A DNA stretch of 64,000 bases from Flaccisagitta enflata (lineage: Eukaryota > Chaetognatha > Sagittoidea > Aphragmophora): positions 67,642,001 through 67,706,000 of the forward strand of contig OZ231127.1 of the NCBI GenBank assembly GCA_965153355.1, written 5' to 3'. Position numbers and translations under genes: made by a program. Below the pieces are notes generated by a model, which did no database searches, was not told the DNA's origin, and worked only from the letters and a program-made list of their open reading frames with translations. Below are positions 30,418 through 41,739 of this stretch, one piece after another. Position 1 is the stretch's first letter; every line of letters begins with the position of its first letter.

Positions 30418-31224
30418 TTTTAAAATCCTCTTTTGTAGATTTGATCAAGCCTTGTCACTCTTGTTAGCCGGGTGTACAATGCGTGCCGAGATTATGAAAA
30501 GTGGAACAATATGTTTGATATGCCATAGTTCATATCACTAGATCAAGGCCTCATGGCAGTTTAGCGGCATTCAACAAGCTTTTTTTCACTTTCCTAGCTG
30601 ATTGGGTGACTAACATAAAAGGGAAATCTTTACAGATTTAAAAAGACCGACGCATTATCAACTTCATCAGAAGAACTCTGATACCTCCTTTTCCTTTAGG
30701 AAGAAGGATTGACGGATAAGTAGCATGGAAAAAGTCTTGTGCGGTTGGGTAGTCTACCCAAATAACCTTTTCGATCGACAGACCGACGCATCGACAGCAG
30801 AAAGGAGCCTGTACCACGCTACTAAAAATGTAGGGCGAGGTAGTCTCTAGCCTTGAAAAGCTTTCATCATTCACGCGACGTTCCGACGAACAAATGATCG
30901 TTGCATTGGTCACGAGAATCCCGTGAAGGTCAATTGCCGACTGCTCTAAACGATCCATGATTCCAATCGGAGATGTGATCGTTCAGCAGTAGATCAACCC
31001 GACTGCAATCGAGAATACCATTCGGCATTCAATCGAAACGTCTTCGATACACTGACCCAAAATGTACATCATCATCACTATGAACAACAAACCTCTCATT
31101 CCTTCATCGGATCGCGTTCGGAAAAAAATCACCCAGCCATCGTGGCAGCTCAACCAAATCCACATTAGTTCAGCTTACATTCATCTGAAAATGTATTAGC
31201 AGAACTTTTCATGCTTCAAAAAAT
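30418..31224. other. No gene seen; hairpin-element relic
   Basis: Around 30770-30830, GACAGACCGACGCATCGACA and ACCACGCTACTAAAAATG resemble a decayed hairpin-element end. Minus-strand ORFs of 106 and 60 codons lack recognisable domains. This is the intergenic region upstream of the zinc-finger gene and may hold its promoter, which I cannot define. Confidence 0.45.
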
Positions 31225-31340
<116 letters not shown>

Positions 31341-31363
31341 GTTGTGAAAATCTTTAACTCAAA

Positions 31364-32242
31364 ATGGACGACATATTTCTCGATCCTCAAAGCATTGAGA
31401 AAACTGACAAGATTCCTACTCCAAAAGAAGAGCCATCTCTGAAACTAACCATGGCAGCTTACTCGTGCAATCTTTGTAATTCCTCCTTCGATAGCAAGAG
31501 ATCTTTAACGCAACACAAGAGAAAAGTTCACTCTGATAAGATGCCATTCAGATGCGACATTTGCTCCGGTGTATTCTCTAACAAAGGCGCAATGACACGT
31601 CACAAAAAGTTTCACATCGAAGAAGAGCCATTCAAGTGCGAATTGTGCAATTTAAGTTTCTCAGACGCATCTTTCTTCAAGAGCCACATGGGAAAGATAC
31701 ACAAAGAAAAGTCGTATAAATGTGAAATATGTGAACGCGGGTTTACTCGTGCAGCACTTTTAAAGCAACACCAGATGACTCATACTAGAGAAAGGTCTTA
31801 TAAATGTGACACTTGTGAACTCCGCTTTGTATGTGCCTCTCATTTGAAAAGGCACCATATGGAGCATACCGGGGAAAAGTCACTGGCTTGTGAAATATGC
31901 CCATCAACTTTCGCAACAAAAAGAAATCTGCGAGACCACCTCAAGACTCACTGCGAGGTCAGGGAGTATAAATGCAATCATTGTTCATCGACATTCGCGT
32001 CCAAGGGAAACTTAAATGTTCACATCAAAACTCATATTCGAGAAAGGGCTTTGAAGTGCAATTTCTGTCCGGCAACTTTTTACGACCAAAATGTTTTTCT
32101 CAGGCACAAGAGACAACATACTACGGAAAAATCATATAAATGTAACTTGTGTCCCGCTGCTTTCTTCATGAAAGGCAATTTAGAAGTTCACATGAGGACC
32201 AGGGTGTCACAAAGTGCCCGAGCACGCGAGCGGCGCTCGTAG
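31364..32242 (+). CDS. C2H2 zinc-finger protein, ninth finger broken (truncated gene)
   Basis: 292 codons from an ATG in context TCAAAATGG. After an acidic N-terminus of about 33 residues there are nine C2H2 fingers starting near residues 33, 62, 90, 118, 146, 174, 202, 230 and 258. Linkers resemble the classical TGEK type (HTGEKSLACEIC, HTRERSYKC, HTTEKSYKC), which implies sequence-specific DNA binding by contiguous fingers. Eight fingers keep both cysteines and both histidines. The ninth has C260, C263 and H276 but reads HMRTR where HMRTH is expected. From there the sequence joins a dispersed repeat (GTGCCCGAGCACG), giving the aberrant tail VSQSARARERRS. The original C-terminus is therefore probably lost. 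There is no intron in the visible coding part. It may be a truncated, possibly still expressed, gene or a pseudogene. Confidence 0.85.
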   Translation: MDDIFLDPQSIEKTDKIPTPKEEPSLKLTMAAYSCNLCNSSFDSKRSLTQHKRKVHSDKMPFRCDICSGVFSNKGAMTRHKKFHIEEEPFKCELCNLSFSDASFFKSHMGKIHKEKSYKCEICERGFTRAALLKQHQMTHTRERSYKCDTCELRFVCASHLKRHHMEHTGEKSLACEICPSTFATKRNLRDHLKTHCEVREYKCNHCSSTFASKGNLNVHIKTHIRERALKCNFCPATFYDQNVFLRHKRQHTTEKSYKCNLCPAAFFMKGNLEVHMRTRVSQSARARERRS

Positions 32243-32252
32243 GAAGCTAGCT
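32201..32252. repeat. Dispersed hairpin sequence truncating the zinc-finger ORF
   Basis: AAAGTGCCCGAGCACGCGAG then CGGCGCTCGTAGGAAGC. It matches AAAGTGCCCGAGCACGTGAG then CATTGCTCGCAGGCAGC at about 16571-16612 and 63455-63493. CGAGCA and TGCTCG form a small hairpin in the latter copies. Confidence 0.7.
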
Positions 32253-33140
32253 AGGCTGGTAGGAAGGGAAGGGGGGAAGAAGGAGGGAAAGAAAAAAAAG
32301 AGGAAGGGGGAATGAGGAAAAGGAAGGAAAAGGAAGGAAAAGAAAGGAAAAAGAAGGAAGAAGAAGGAAACAGGAAGGAAAGAGGGAAGGAAGGAAGGAA
32401 GGAAGGAAGGAAGGAGAAAAGCAGAAAAAGTGTTTTCCTCCTGTTTAAAAAGGAAGGAAAAAGGAAGGAAAGAAGGAAAAAGGAAGGAAAGAAGGAAAGA
32501 AGTGGGAGAGGAAGGAAGGAAGGGAGAAAGGAGAGAAAAAAAAGAAGGGAATAAGGAAAAAAGGAAGGGAGGAAGGAAGAAGGCAGAAAAAGTTTTTCCC
32601 TCTTGTTTACAAAGGAAGGAAGGAAGGAAGGAAGGAAGGAAGGAAGGAAAGAAGAAAGGAAGGAATGAAGGAAAGAAGGAAGGAAGGAAGGAAAGAAGGA
32701 AGGAAGGGGAAGAGAGGAAGAAAAAGTTTTCCTCTTACTGTTATTTAAAGGAATCAAGGAGGGAAAGAAGGAAAGAAAGTAGGAAGGAAGGAATGAAGGA
32801 AGGAAGAAGAAAAGCAGAAAAAGTTTTTCCCCCTAGTTTCTAAAAGAAGGATGAAAGAAAACAAGGCCGGATACACGGCCAATACCAGTCGCGGACGGGT
32901 GGGCAGGGTCGGAAATGCGCGTTTTCGCACTTTCTCAACTCAATCACCATGACCGACCAGCGGACGGACAAAGCCTCTTATAGTCGCTAGTCCGCGACTA
33001 AAAAGAAAGGAAGGCAGAATGGAAGTAGGAAGAAAGGCAGAAAACTTTTTCTCCTCCTGTTTTTAAAGGAAGGAGGGAAGAAACAAAGCAAGGAGGGAAA
33101 GAAGGGGAAAAGAAGGGAGCAAGGAGGAAGAAAGCCAGAA
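32253..33140. repeat. Purine-rich (GGAA)n region with repeated subunits
   Basis: GGAAGGAAGAA repeats, with blocks of AGCAGAAAAAGTTTTTCCC and CTTGTTTACAAAGGAAGG recurring near 32416, 32583, 32723, 32812 and 33036. An AGTCGCG-family element splits the tract. All large ORFs here (KERK or SFLPSF repeats) are compositional. Confidence 0.93.
32860..33004 (+). mobile_element. AGTCGCG-family hairpin element, short
   Basis: AACAAGGCCGGATACACGGC, CAGTCGCGGACGGGTGGGCA, GACCGACCAGCGGACGGACA, GCCTCTTATAGTCGCTAGTC and CGCGACTAAAAA. Its GCCTCTTATAG phrase is typical of the AGATGCG family, so it looks intermediate between the two families. Confidence 0.88.
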
Positions 33141-33142
33141 TG

Positions 33143-33260
33143 TTTTTAGTTGCAGACACGCAACTCTATGAGAGGCTTTGTCCATCCCTCCGTCTGTCCA
33201 TCAATCTGTCCATTGGTCTGTTGGTTCATTGGTCTGTCGGTCCGTCTGTAATGATCGAGT
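33143..33260 (-). mobile_element. Hairpin element, truncated
   Basis: TTTTTAGTTGCAGACACGCA, ACTCTATGAGAGGCTTTGTC, then TCCGTCTGTCCATC-type core. The motif is AGTTGCAG/ACGCAACT, a further variant. No second end is seen. Confidence 0.65.
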
Positions 33261-33499
33261 TGAAAAGTTTCAAAACAAGCGTATTGGATCCCTTTTGTGT
33301 ATGTTTGTGTGTGAGGGGTGGGGATTGGGGTTTGGCAGGGGGTTGGAGGCTCCTGCCCACTACGTTGATTCAGCCTGAAAAAAAATCAAATGCCGTCATG
33401 TATCAGACGCTCCATCGATCAGACTTGGCAAACTGAATTGATAATTCAAATCTTGCAGTCTTAGCATGACGGAACCCATAGGCGCCGTGAAACCTATGT

Positions 33500-34255
33500 T
33501 TGAGCTCAAGATAAGAAAGGGGCTGGGATTAGGTTATTGAGGCTAGGATTAAGTATGTAAGGCAGGGATCAGGTTGCTACCAGGATACGGTCTCTGAGGC
33601 TAGGATTAGGTCGCTTAGGCCGGGATAAGGTCAGTGAGGCTGGGATAAGGTCAGTGAGGTCAAGATAAGATCACTCGCTGAGGGCAGGATTAGGTTGTTG
33701 AGACTGGCATTAAGTTGCTGAGATTGGGATTAAGTTTCTGAGGCTGGCATTAGGTTACTGAGAATGTGATTAGGTTGCTGCAACTGAAATTAGGTCGCAA
33801 AGGCTGGTATTAGGTCGCTAAGGCGATAAGGTTGCTAAGGCCATCATTAGTTTGCTGATGCTGGTATTAGGTCGTTGATGTTGGTGTTATATTGCTGAGG
33901 CCAGGATAAGGTCGCTGAGGCCATCATTAGAGCGCATAGGCTTAGATTAAGTCGCTGAGGCCCCAATTAGACTGCTGAGGCCCAGATTAGGTTGGTGAGG
34001 CCCAAATTAAGTTGCTAAGTCCCAGATTAGGTGCTGAGGCTGGGATAAGGTGGCTGTGGCTTGCATGAGGCTGCTTTAGTGGGCATATTGTCACTGACGC
34101 TGGAATGAGTTTTCTTAGGCCAGCATGAGGCCATTGAGGCCAAAAATAGCACATTGAGGCCAGGATTTGGTTGCTGATGCTGGGATTAGGTCCTTGAAGC
34201 CAGGATGAAGTGAATAGAGGCTAGGATGAGATTGCTGAGGCTAGGATTAACTATG
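33500..34255. repeat. About 20-23-bp minisatellite
   Basis: Degenerate repeats of GGCTGGGATTAGGTTGCTGA type, roughly 35 units, with many substitutions. It resembles the cores of GGGCAGC-family elements but no element ends are visible. Confidence 0.85.
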
Positions 34256-35362
34256 GCAAAAAAAAAAACCGAACAGTTACTTCTATTGCTCATAAATCCT
34301 TTGAAAATTCACCCAGTGTGCTGAAATTTTTACTGAAGTTACTTTTTAGTATCATTAAGCATCACTGAAAAAAATCAATGACCTGCTCTAAATAGTTTGA
34401 GAATTATAGATTTTTTAAAAGAGCTTGTCAGAAGATCAGAAATTCAATGTACACACATAAGAATTTACTAAGAATCGATAAACAAACTTTAAAAAAACAT
34501 ATTAAATCTAGTCCGATTTTGATGAAATTTTAAGCGGAAGTAAACACAGTGTTAGCAGGCTGTGATAAAAATTTCATTACAAAACTCCCATTATTTTAGC
34601 AGAAACAGCAAGTTTTCTAAAACTTTTTTTGTGGTTTTTAGAAAGAAGTAAATGAAGATGAAATCTGAAATATAAATTGATGCTAAGGCCAGAGTTTTTT
34701 ACCAATTATCATGATTTTTTAACTGGTAACTTTTGTACATATGATTCATCTCCAGTAAAATTTTTGTGAAGATTGAAGCATTTCTAGTCCCCCAAATTGC
34801 AAAAATATTCTTACAGGTAGCAGAATATTTCTTATCCTGAGCAAGCTTACAATCAACCAATATCTACCCCACTAGACTTTATCTGAGTAGATGCGAATTT
34901 TGCCTAGTATTAGTAAATATTACCATCAGACTACAGTTCAAAAATCATGACAAAACTCCCAAAACTTTTTGCACAATGCCAATTTTACTAAAAATGGTAA
35001 TATTTTGATTTAGGATAAACGTCATCTCTGGCAGTCCAAAAAAGAGGTGACTTCAGTAACAAGTTTGATAGACAAACAATAGATGCGTCCTTTGGGTCAG
35101 CGATCTCATGCAAAAACGCCCTTTACCATATAAAAACATAAATCTAGTTGCATGAAGTGAAAATACACTTTTTTTCGGAATTGTAGCACATGTTTCATTG
35201 ATAATATTAAGAGCCTAATAGGATGTCTATTATTCAATGCAACAGTTGCGCACTAGTTGATATTCTTTACGCAATAAAGATTGGACAAACCTAAATATTC
35301 TAAAAACAGAATATAATTCAGCTCAAGAAAAGCTTTCATGCAATTTGATGAAAGAAAAATCG
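34256..35362. other. AT-rich unique sequence, no gene seen
   Basis: No ORF or domain could be supported. It ends with GAGGTGGGAGGGATGGGGGC, a phrase that recurs at about 37208 on the far side of the satellite array. Confidence 0.5.
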
Positions 35363-35429
35363 AATTGTGGAGGTGGGAGGGATGGGGGCTAGTACCCAAA
35401 TGTTGGGGTCAGGGGAGCAGCTCAAGAGA

Positions 35430-37035
35430 TGCGAGGACGCATCTAATAATGGTTACGGGTGGTTACCGAGTGTGCGGGAGTGCATAGACTGATTTTGAGA
35501 GAATGGGTTACGGACGAACGGACGGATCGACACAATTTCTTATAGAGATGCTAGGACGCATCTAATAATGGCGCCAGGTTACTGAGCAACAGGGAGGGCA
35601 TAGACTGATTTTGAGAGAATGGGTTACGGACGGACGGACGGACGGACGGACACACCCTCTTATAGAGATGCGAGGACGCATCTAATAATGGTTACGGGTG
35701 GTTACCGAGTGTGCGGGAGTGCATAGACTGATTTTGAGAGAATGGGTTACGGACGGACGGACGGACGGACGGACGGACACACCCTCTTATAGAGATGCGA
35801 GGACGCATCTAATAATGGTTACGGGTGGTTACCGAGTGTGTGGGAGTGCATAGATTGATTTTGAGAGAATGGGTTACGGACGGACGGACGGATGGACGGA
35901 CACACCTCATAGAGATGCTATGGGAGCATCTAATAATGGTTATGGTGGTTACCGAGTAAAAGGGAGTGCATAGACTGATTTTGAGAGAATGGGTTGACGG
36001 GACGGACGGACGGATTTGGACACAATTCTTTATAGAGATGCGAGGACGCATCTAATAATGGCTACGTGGTGGTTACCGAGTGTGGGAGTGCATAGACTGG
36101 GACTTTTTTTGAGAGAATGGGTTACGGACGGACGGATCGACGGACGGACATTCCTTTACAGAGATGCGAGGACGCACTAATAATGGTTACGGGTGGTTAC
36201 CGAGTGGGAGTGCATAGACTGATTTTGAGAGAATGGGTTACTGACGGGACGGATGGACGGATCAGACACACTTCTTTTATAGAGACATACGACTCCAATA
36301 ATGGTTACGGGTATTACCGAGAAAAAGGGAGTGCATAGACCGATTTTGAGAGAATGGGTTACGGACGGACGGACGGGATTTTGGACGGACACACTTATAG
36401 AGATGCGCGAGGACGTGATTTTAATAATGGTTACGGGTGGTTACCGAGTGCGGAGTGCATAGACTGACGGAGAGAATGGGTTACGGACGGACGGACGATC
36501 GGACGGACACACCTTCTTATAGAGATGCGAGGACGCATCTAATAATGGTTACTGGTGGTTACCGAAAAGTGGAGTGCATAGACTGATTTTGAGAGAATGG
36601 GTTACGGACGGACGGACGGACGGACGGACACACCCTCTTATAGAGATGCGAGGACGCATCTAATAATGGTTACGGGTGGTTACCGAGTGTGCGGGAGTGC
36701 ATAGACTGATTTTGAGAGAATGGGTTACGGACGGACCGACCGACATTTGACGGACACACCCTTTTACAGAGACAGGACGCATCTAATAATGGTTACGGGT
36801 GGTTACCGAGTAAAAGTGGGAGTGCATAGATCAGATTTTGAGAGTCAACGGATGACGGACGGACGGACGGACGGACACACCCTCTATAGAGATGCGAGGA
36901 CGCATCTAATAATGGTTACGTGGTGGTTAATAGTGTAAAGGGAGTGCATAGACTGATTTTGAGAGAATGGGTTACGGACGGACGGACGGACGGACGGACA
37001 CACTTATTCTTATAGAGATGCGAGGACTCCATCGC
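35430..37035 (+). repeat. Satellite array of about 13 units (about 125 bp) built from AGATGCG hairpin elements
   Basis: Each unit holds AATAATGGTTACGGGTGGTT, GTGCATAGACTGATTTTGAG, GAATGGGTTACGGACGGACG, (GGAC)n, CACACCCTCTTATAG and the palindrome AGATGCGAGGACGCATCT. GCATAGACTGATTTTGAGAG-type phrases occur near 35484, 35593, 35721, 35848, 35971, 36092, 36204, 36330, 36455, 36576, 36700, 36823 and 36945. Further pieces follow at 37290-37345 and 37412-37520. Several units carry small odd insertions. Confidence 0.93.
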
Positions 37036-37880
37036 ACAATGGCTACGAAGGTTTATTGTGGAAATGACCATTAGGCAGAAGTCAACCAGCAAACGATACA
37101 ATTTTTTTTTTAGATTAATTGGTGAATACACACTGAGAGCAGAAGCATAACTTTCATAAGTTTTTGTAATGGAATACAGACGGATTGATTTAAAAAAAAA
37201 ACGAATTCCGGAGGTGGGAGGGATGGGGGCAAGATGAAGGTTGGTGAATGATTTGAGATGGTTAGTGGGATTTTTGGAAAGTGGGTAACGGACATACAGA
37301 CGGACGGACACACCTCTTATAGAGATGCTAGGACGCATCGAAAAAGGGAAAGAAAATGCTTCAAAAAAGAGACAACTGTCAAAACCTTTTACCTCAGCAT
37401 CTAGAGTAGAAATGGCCGGACGGACGGACGGACGGACGGACACACCCTTTCTTATAGAGATGCGAGGACGCATCTAATAATGGTTACGGGTGGTTACCGA
37501 GAGTGTAAAGGAGTGCATAGACAAGTGCATGTGGTCAGAGTCGAATGAAGCAGCGCACTTCAATCAGACAATCTCCAAAAATTAGTTTTGCTATGATTTT
37601 CTATGTTTTTGTGACAAAGATGGCGCGCAGTGATACATGTGTAGTGTAACTTTGACTCTGAAAAAAACGAGTGGGGGCGAGTTTTAGAAAATAAGCGTAC
37701 AATTCATCGACCTTTTTTTTCACTTTTTTTTTTAAATGAAATTGAACTTAACATGAGAACGACATAAGCTGAAGAGTGCTGGCCCCACTAGTGTTTTTCA
37801 CGACTTCAACTTGCATAGGTGGGAAAAAAATCCAAGTTAAGATGCGTTGATCTATGTCGTTGTGATGCAGAATTTACAGA
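37036..37880. other. Decayed array flank and AT-rich sequence
   Basis: Partial satellite units (hairpin AGATGCTAGGACGCATC near 37325, AGATGCGAGGACGCATCT near 37458) lie among unique sequence. After 37525 I see no gene. Confidence 0.55.
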
Positions 37881-37990
37881 TAGATAGAAATCGGCTTTAC
37901 CGGCGGACAGACGGACAGACGGACATGCCTACGGACCGACAAAACAACTACGACAACTCATACAGTTGGGTTGCGCGCGACTAAAAAGAA
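37881..37990 (+). mobile_element. AGTCGCG-family element, 3' part
   Basis: GGCGGACAGACGGACAGACG, CCTACGGACCGAC, and TTGGGTTGCGCGCGACTAAA with AA. The first end is not visible. Confidence 0.65.
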
Positions 37991-38345
37991 GCCATGTTTT
38001 AAGCGGATAAATCTTGTTAAGTAGTATCACTTAGGATTCCAAGTAAGGAAGAAGTCTTTGCCTGATGGTTAGGTTGAACCCCGATAGAAAGTAGAACATC
38101 GACGAGTCGCGTCTAAAAAGTAAAATGCCTCAGATTTCGCAACAACGCAACAACAACGCAACAACAAAAAACAACCAACAATTTCAGCTGAGACCTTTCT
38201 TTCTCGTTTAACCACATCGACGTGTGATATCTAGCAAGGCGCATAGCTCAATACCTAACTTACCATCCAGTTCATTTATAAATATACGGACACCTGAAAA
38301 AGAGCATCCTTTATAGATGTGTTACTTCTAAACAGAGCGGTCATA

Positions 38346-38914
38346 CAGTGGGGTTCGTGGAATAACAGCCTAAACTGGAGGAAGGTAGAGCAGTGTCTTA
38401 ATTTCATCTGATAAACTTGGATATTTGAAATATAAGTTGTTCACTGGAACCCTATTTTCGGCTGCATGAAACTAAAATTATTTTCAAACATTTTATAATC
38501 ATTTGTAAATATCAATATTTTGAGAAATACGTTGAACATTGCTTAAATTAAATTTGCTACAACTTTCCCACAGTATATTCTGTAAGAATATTGCTTGTTT
38601 GCCGCCGTTGTATGTCACAATCTAGCAACTGCTAAACAATGCCCCCAGTTAAACGGGCAAACGAGCAATATTCTTACAGAACATACTGTGGGAAAGTTGT
38701 AGCAAATTTAATTCTGAGTAATGTTCCCTGATAATATTTGTCAAAATATTGATATTCTAGTTGTTATAAAGGTCAAAATGATCTGGTTTCATAGCAACCA
38801 AAAACCTAGACAAAAGCATCGAGTGAACAACCCATTTCAATATCAAGTTTCAAATGAAATAAGACACTTAAATATCTTCCTCCAGTTTAGGCTGTTATTC
38901 CACGAACCCCACTG
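38346..38914. mobile_element. Tc1/mariner-like fold-back MITE (TA target duplication)
   Basis: Terminal inverted repeats of about 40 bp: CAGTGGGGTTCGTGGAATAA then CAGCCTAAACTGGAGGAAG, perfectly inverted at 38877-38914. TA flanks it at 38344-38345 and 38915-38916. Second, inner arms (TGCTACAACTTTCCCACAGT at about 38561 against ACTGTGGGAAAGTTGTAGCA at about 38685) mean most of the 569 bp can fold on itself. No coding potential. Confidence 0.93.
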
Positions 38915-38916
38915 TA

Positions 38917-39329
38917 TCTAAAAGATTTTTTTAAACTTCTTCAAATGCAACCAATCTAGAGTCAATAACTCAATTTACATGGGAGTGAAACTTTCCAAAG
39001 AAGATACATAACAGATAATGAAAATCATTCTTCTAATTCTTTTGTTTACTTTAGTTTTTATTTATCCCCGCTTTGACTGATCAAAATACTTGCGTGATGG
39101 GGCTCTTAAAAAGAATTTTAATGGAGATTTTTTTTCTCTTTTCATCCTGAAGGAAGACAAATGTTTCTAGCTTAAGATTGGGAAAAAAATGATTTTGAAA
39201 AAAAAAATTGTAAGAGCTTCTCCTATGCAATGAATGTTCTAAGTTTTCTCCTATGCTTTTTTTCAGGTGTTCATATATCTATGGGCTACATGGTAGTTAA
39301 CTAAAGGTTTTGATTCGGGAGTGGAAATA
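38917..39329. other. No gene seen
   Basis: AT-rich sequence with homopolymer runs and no supported feature. Confidence 0.5.
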
Positions 39330-39702
39330 AACAAGGCCAATACCTATAAGTTGCATGCTGTACATAAATAACTAAGGATGACTCCAATTGACTTAAAATG
39401 ACTCAAGATGACTTGAAATGACTTTAAAAAACATAAAATGATGTTAAATGACTTATATGACTAAATTGACCAAAATGACTTGAGTGACTTTATATAACTT
39501 AAAAGACTTTAAATGACTTAAAATGACTAAGAATGGCTTAGAATGACTTAGAATGACTAAAAATGACCCAAAATGCCCGAGAATAACTCAGATTAATAAA
39601 AAAGTAAAGTTTGACCAATAGACTGACGGACCGACGGACCGACAGATGGACGGACGGACAGAAAAAGCGGGTCGTAGAGTCGCGTGCACGCGACTAAAAA
39701 GG
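39330..39702 (+). mobile_element. AGTCGCG-family element with TAAAATGACT repeat core
   Basis: AACAAGGCCAATACCTATAA then GTTGCATGC, an 11-bp-type repeat of TTAAAATGACT, GACGGACCGACGGACCGACA, and CGTAGAGTCGCGTGCACGCG followed by ACTAAAAA. It shares its core type with the element at 59936-60187. Confidence 0.9.
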
Positions 39703-39768
39703 TTTGTTTCAGAGAATTCAAAAGAAAAAAAAAATGAAAAAAAATATTAACAAACCATAAATGTAGTT

Positions 39769-40041
39769 AACAAGCCCGACCGGGCAAAGATGCGTCCGGG
39801 CTGTGTCTCAGCGTGTGTTCACGTGACATATGTATGAAGTGACAAATGGACGAACAGACGGATGAGAAGACTCAGAAAGCTTATGCGGATGATCATTTGT
39901 TTGGTCAAGGATCTCATCGTGGCCTAAAACAGCCTGAAGGCCCGCGGTTTTTACACACAGGCGTTACGGACGGACCCAAACGGACCGACGGACGGACAAA
40001 GCCTCTTATAGAGATGCGTTCCTGACGGACGCATCTAAAAA
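39769..40041 (+). mobile_element. AGATGCG-family hairpin element, full length, absent from copy 1
   Basis: AACAAGCCCGACCGGGCAAA, GATGCGTCCGGGCTGTGTC, then GGACGGACCCAAACGGACCG, GCCTCTTATAGAGATGCGTT and CCTGACGGACGCATCTAAAA with AA. Copy 1 reads TAATTGTAGTAAGAAACCTT here without the element, so insertion occurred in or beside an A-tract. Confidence 0.9.
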
Positions 40042-40340
40042 ACCTTGGCATAGGACTCGGTATAATAGTTGGTTACAACAGCACATAGGCGATAAGGAAA
40101 TCTTGATGAATGCTTATGTCGGGTAACAGGAATATAAAAACCTTTTAGGCCCCAGGAGCCCTGATTCAGAAAGTCGCGGTCATTTCAGAAAGTTACGTCC
40201 GAATGTAAAGTTCTTATTTTACAATCTACATTCACAATTGGAGCACTCTTGGGATAGTTGGCTCTGAGTGATGACGATGGCAACTCGCCTTTTGAGAATT
40301 AGATTGACATTGAGGATGCCGACTTTTTGGTTCAGAATAA

Positions 40341-40469
40341 AACAAGGCCGGACTGTTGGGCAGGGGCCGTAGTGCAAAAACCGCTCAAAATTAAAAAAAT
40401 GTTTTAACGGACCTACCGACCAACCGACCAACATGGCAAGGTGTAGAGTCGCGTGTCCGCGACTAAAAA
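40341..40469 (+). mobile_element. Short AGTCGCG-family hairpin element (duplicate of 9670-9797)
   Basis: AACAAGGCCGGACTGTTGGG, ACCGACCAACCGACCAAC and AGTCGCGTGTCCGCGACTAA with AAA. It is collinear with copy 1. Confidence 0.85.
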
Positions 40470-40771
40470 CAAGGCGGTTAAACTATTGCTTGGGCCGCGA
40501 ATGGGTGGGCACTGGGCCGGGGAACAGGGCCATGATTGGTGGTGCTCGAATAACCTATGACCTAATCATAGCATGACGGTCGGACGAACAGAACGATTGA
40601 CAGAAGAACCGACGGACCGACAATTGGACGCTGGGAATGTCAAGAGTTGCGTGCACTCACCCGAGATAGAAAAAAAAAACCTTTTGTCTGGTTTTTCTTT
40701 CTACAGACCGATTTTTCGTAATGCTCTTTCTTGTTATGTTTCGTTCACTGTAACTCAGTAACTCTGTCTGT

Positions 40772-40898
<127 letters not shown>

Positions 40899-41029
40899 AC
40901 TTTTCATAATTCATGACTCAGGTCGTATAAATATTTTTTTCCACCCTGAAAAAGTCAAATTCATTTTTCCTGAAAACATTTGTTTACTTTTCTTTTCAAC
41001 AACTTTTTTTTTCATTTCTCTCCAATCAG

Positions 41030-41237
41030 GTGATTCAACCATTCCAGCCAATCGGGAAGAGCGGTCGTTCTCTTCTCATGCGTTCCATGCCGCAGCCTTA
41101 CGTCAGCTTGGACATGAACGGCAAAGACGATTCACCGCCGCCTCCTCTTCCCAACCTTCCTCCTCCTCCTCCTCCTCCTCCTCCACCTGCTTCTCATCGC
41201 AACTCCGACAGTGACACAAATGGCCTGCCGCCTCCAG
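41030..41237 (+). CDS. ARP copy 2, exon A'
   Basis: Same acceptor (CCAATCAG) and donor (GTGAG) as exon A. It encodes the same VIQPFQPIGKSGRSLL start and a longer proline run, but lacks the final PPQPPT. It leaves one base, like exon A. Its continuation, exon B', lies over 16 kb away because of the 15.1-kb insertion. Confidence 0.8.
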
Positions 41238-41739
41238 GTGAGATAAAACTTTTGGTACCTTTTGACATGAGAATAAATAGTTAAAGGACCGTGAGACTGA
41301 CGAAAAGATAAAAATACTGCCCAGATGGCGTAAGACAGTTACAGCGGCTCTCTCCCCCCTCGCAGTGGTCTGAAGGGAAGTTGGAAACCAATATACTCTT
41401 AGACACAAACGTCTAAAACTAACTATAACTAATGCCAAAAAAAAAAACAAACCAGGAGGTACGATATCGTCGGGGACAGGGGGCAGGGCCAAATTGCGCT
41501 TACCTACGCTCTTAGATACAAACGTCAAACACAAACCAACGACGCTACCCGCTAATGTCACAAACGGGGGCAGGAGCGCAATTGCATTTTTGTACACTTT
41601 TTGACCCAACCAATACGGACAAATCGACGGACAGATATACGGATGGATAGACGGACGTGACTTAAAGCTTTAGTTTGAGTAAGAAAATAAGTAAAGACAT
41701 TAATGCAATTGCTCAAACCAGAAATTGAATTTCGATTTA

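Noticed and set aside
30638-31165. Minus-strand ORFs of 106 and 60 codons upstream of the zinc-finger gene
   Set aside because: There is no recognisable domain, and part overlaps a decayed hairpin-element relic; codon use is not convincing.
32251-32843. Lys/Glu-rich and Ser/Phe/Leu/Pro-rich ORFs on both strands
   Set aside because: They are compositional products of the (GGAA)n tract.
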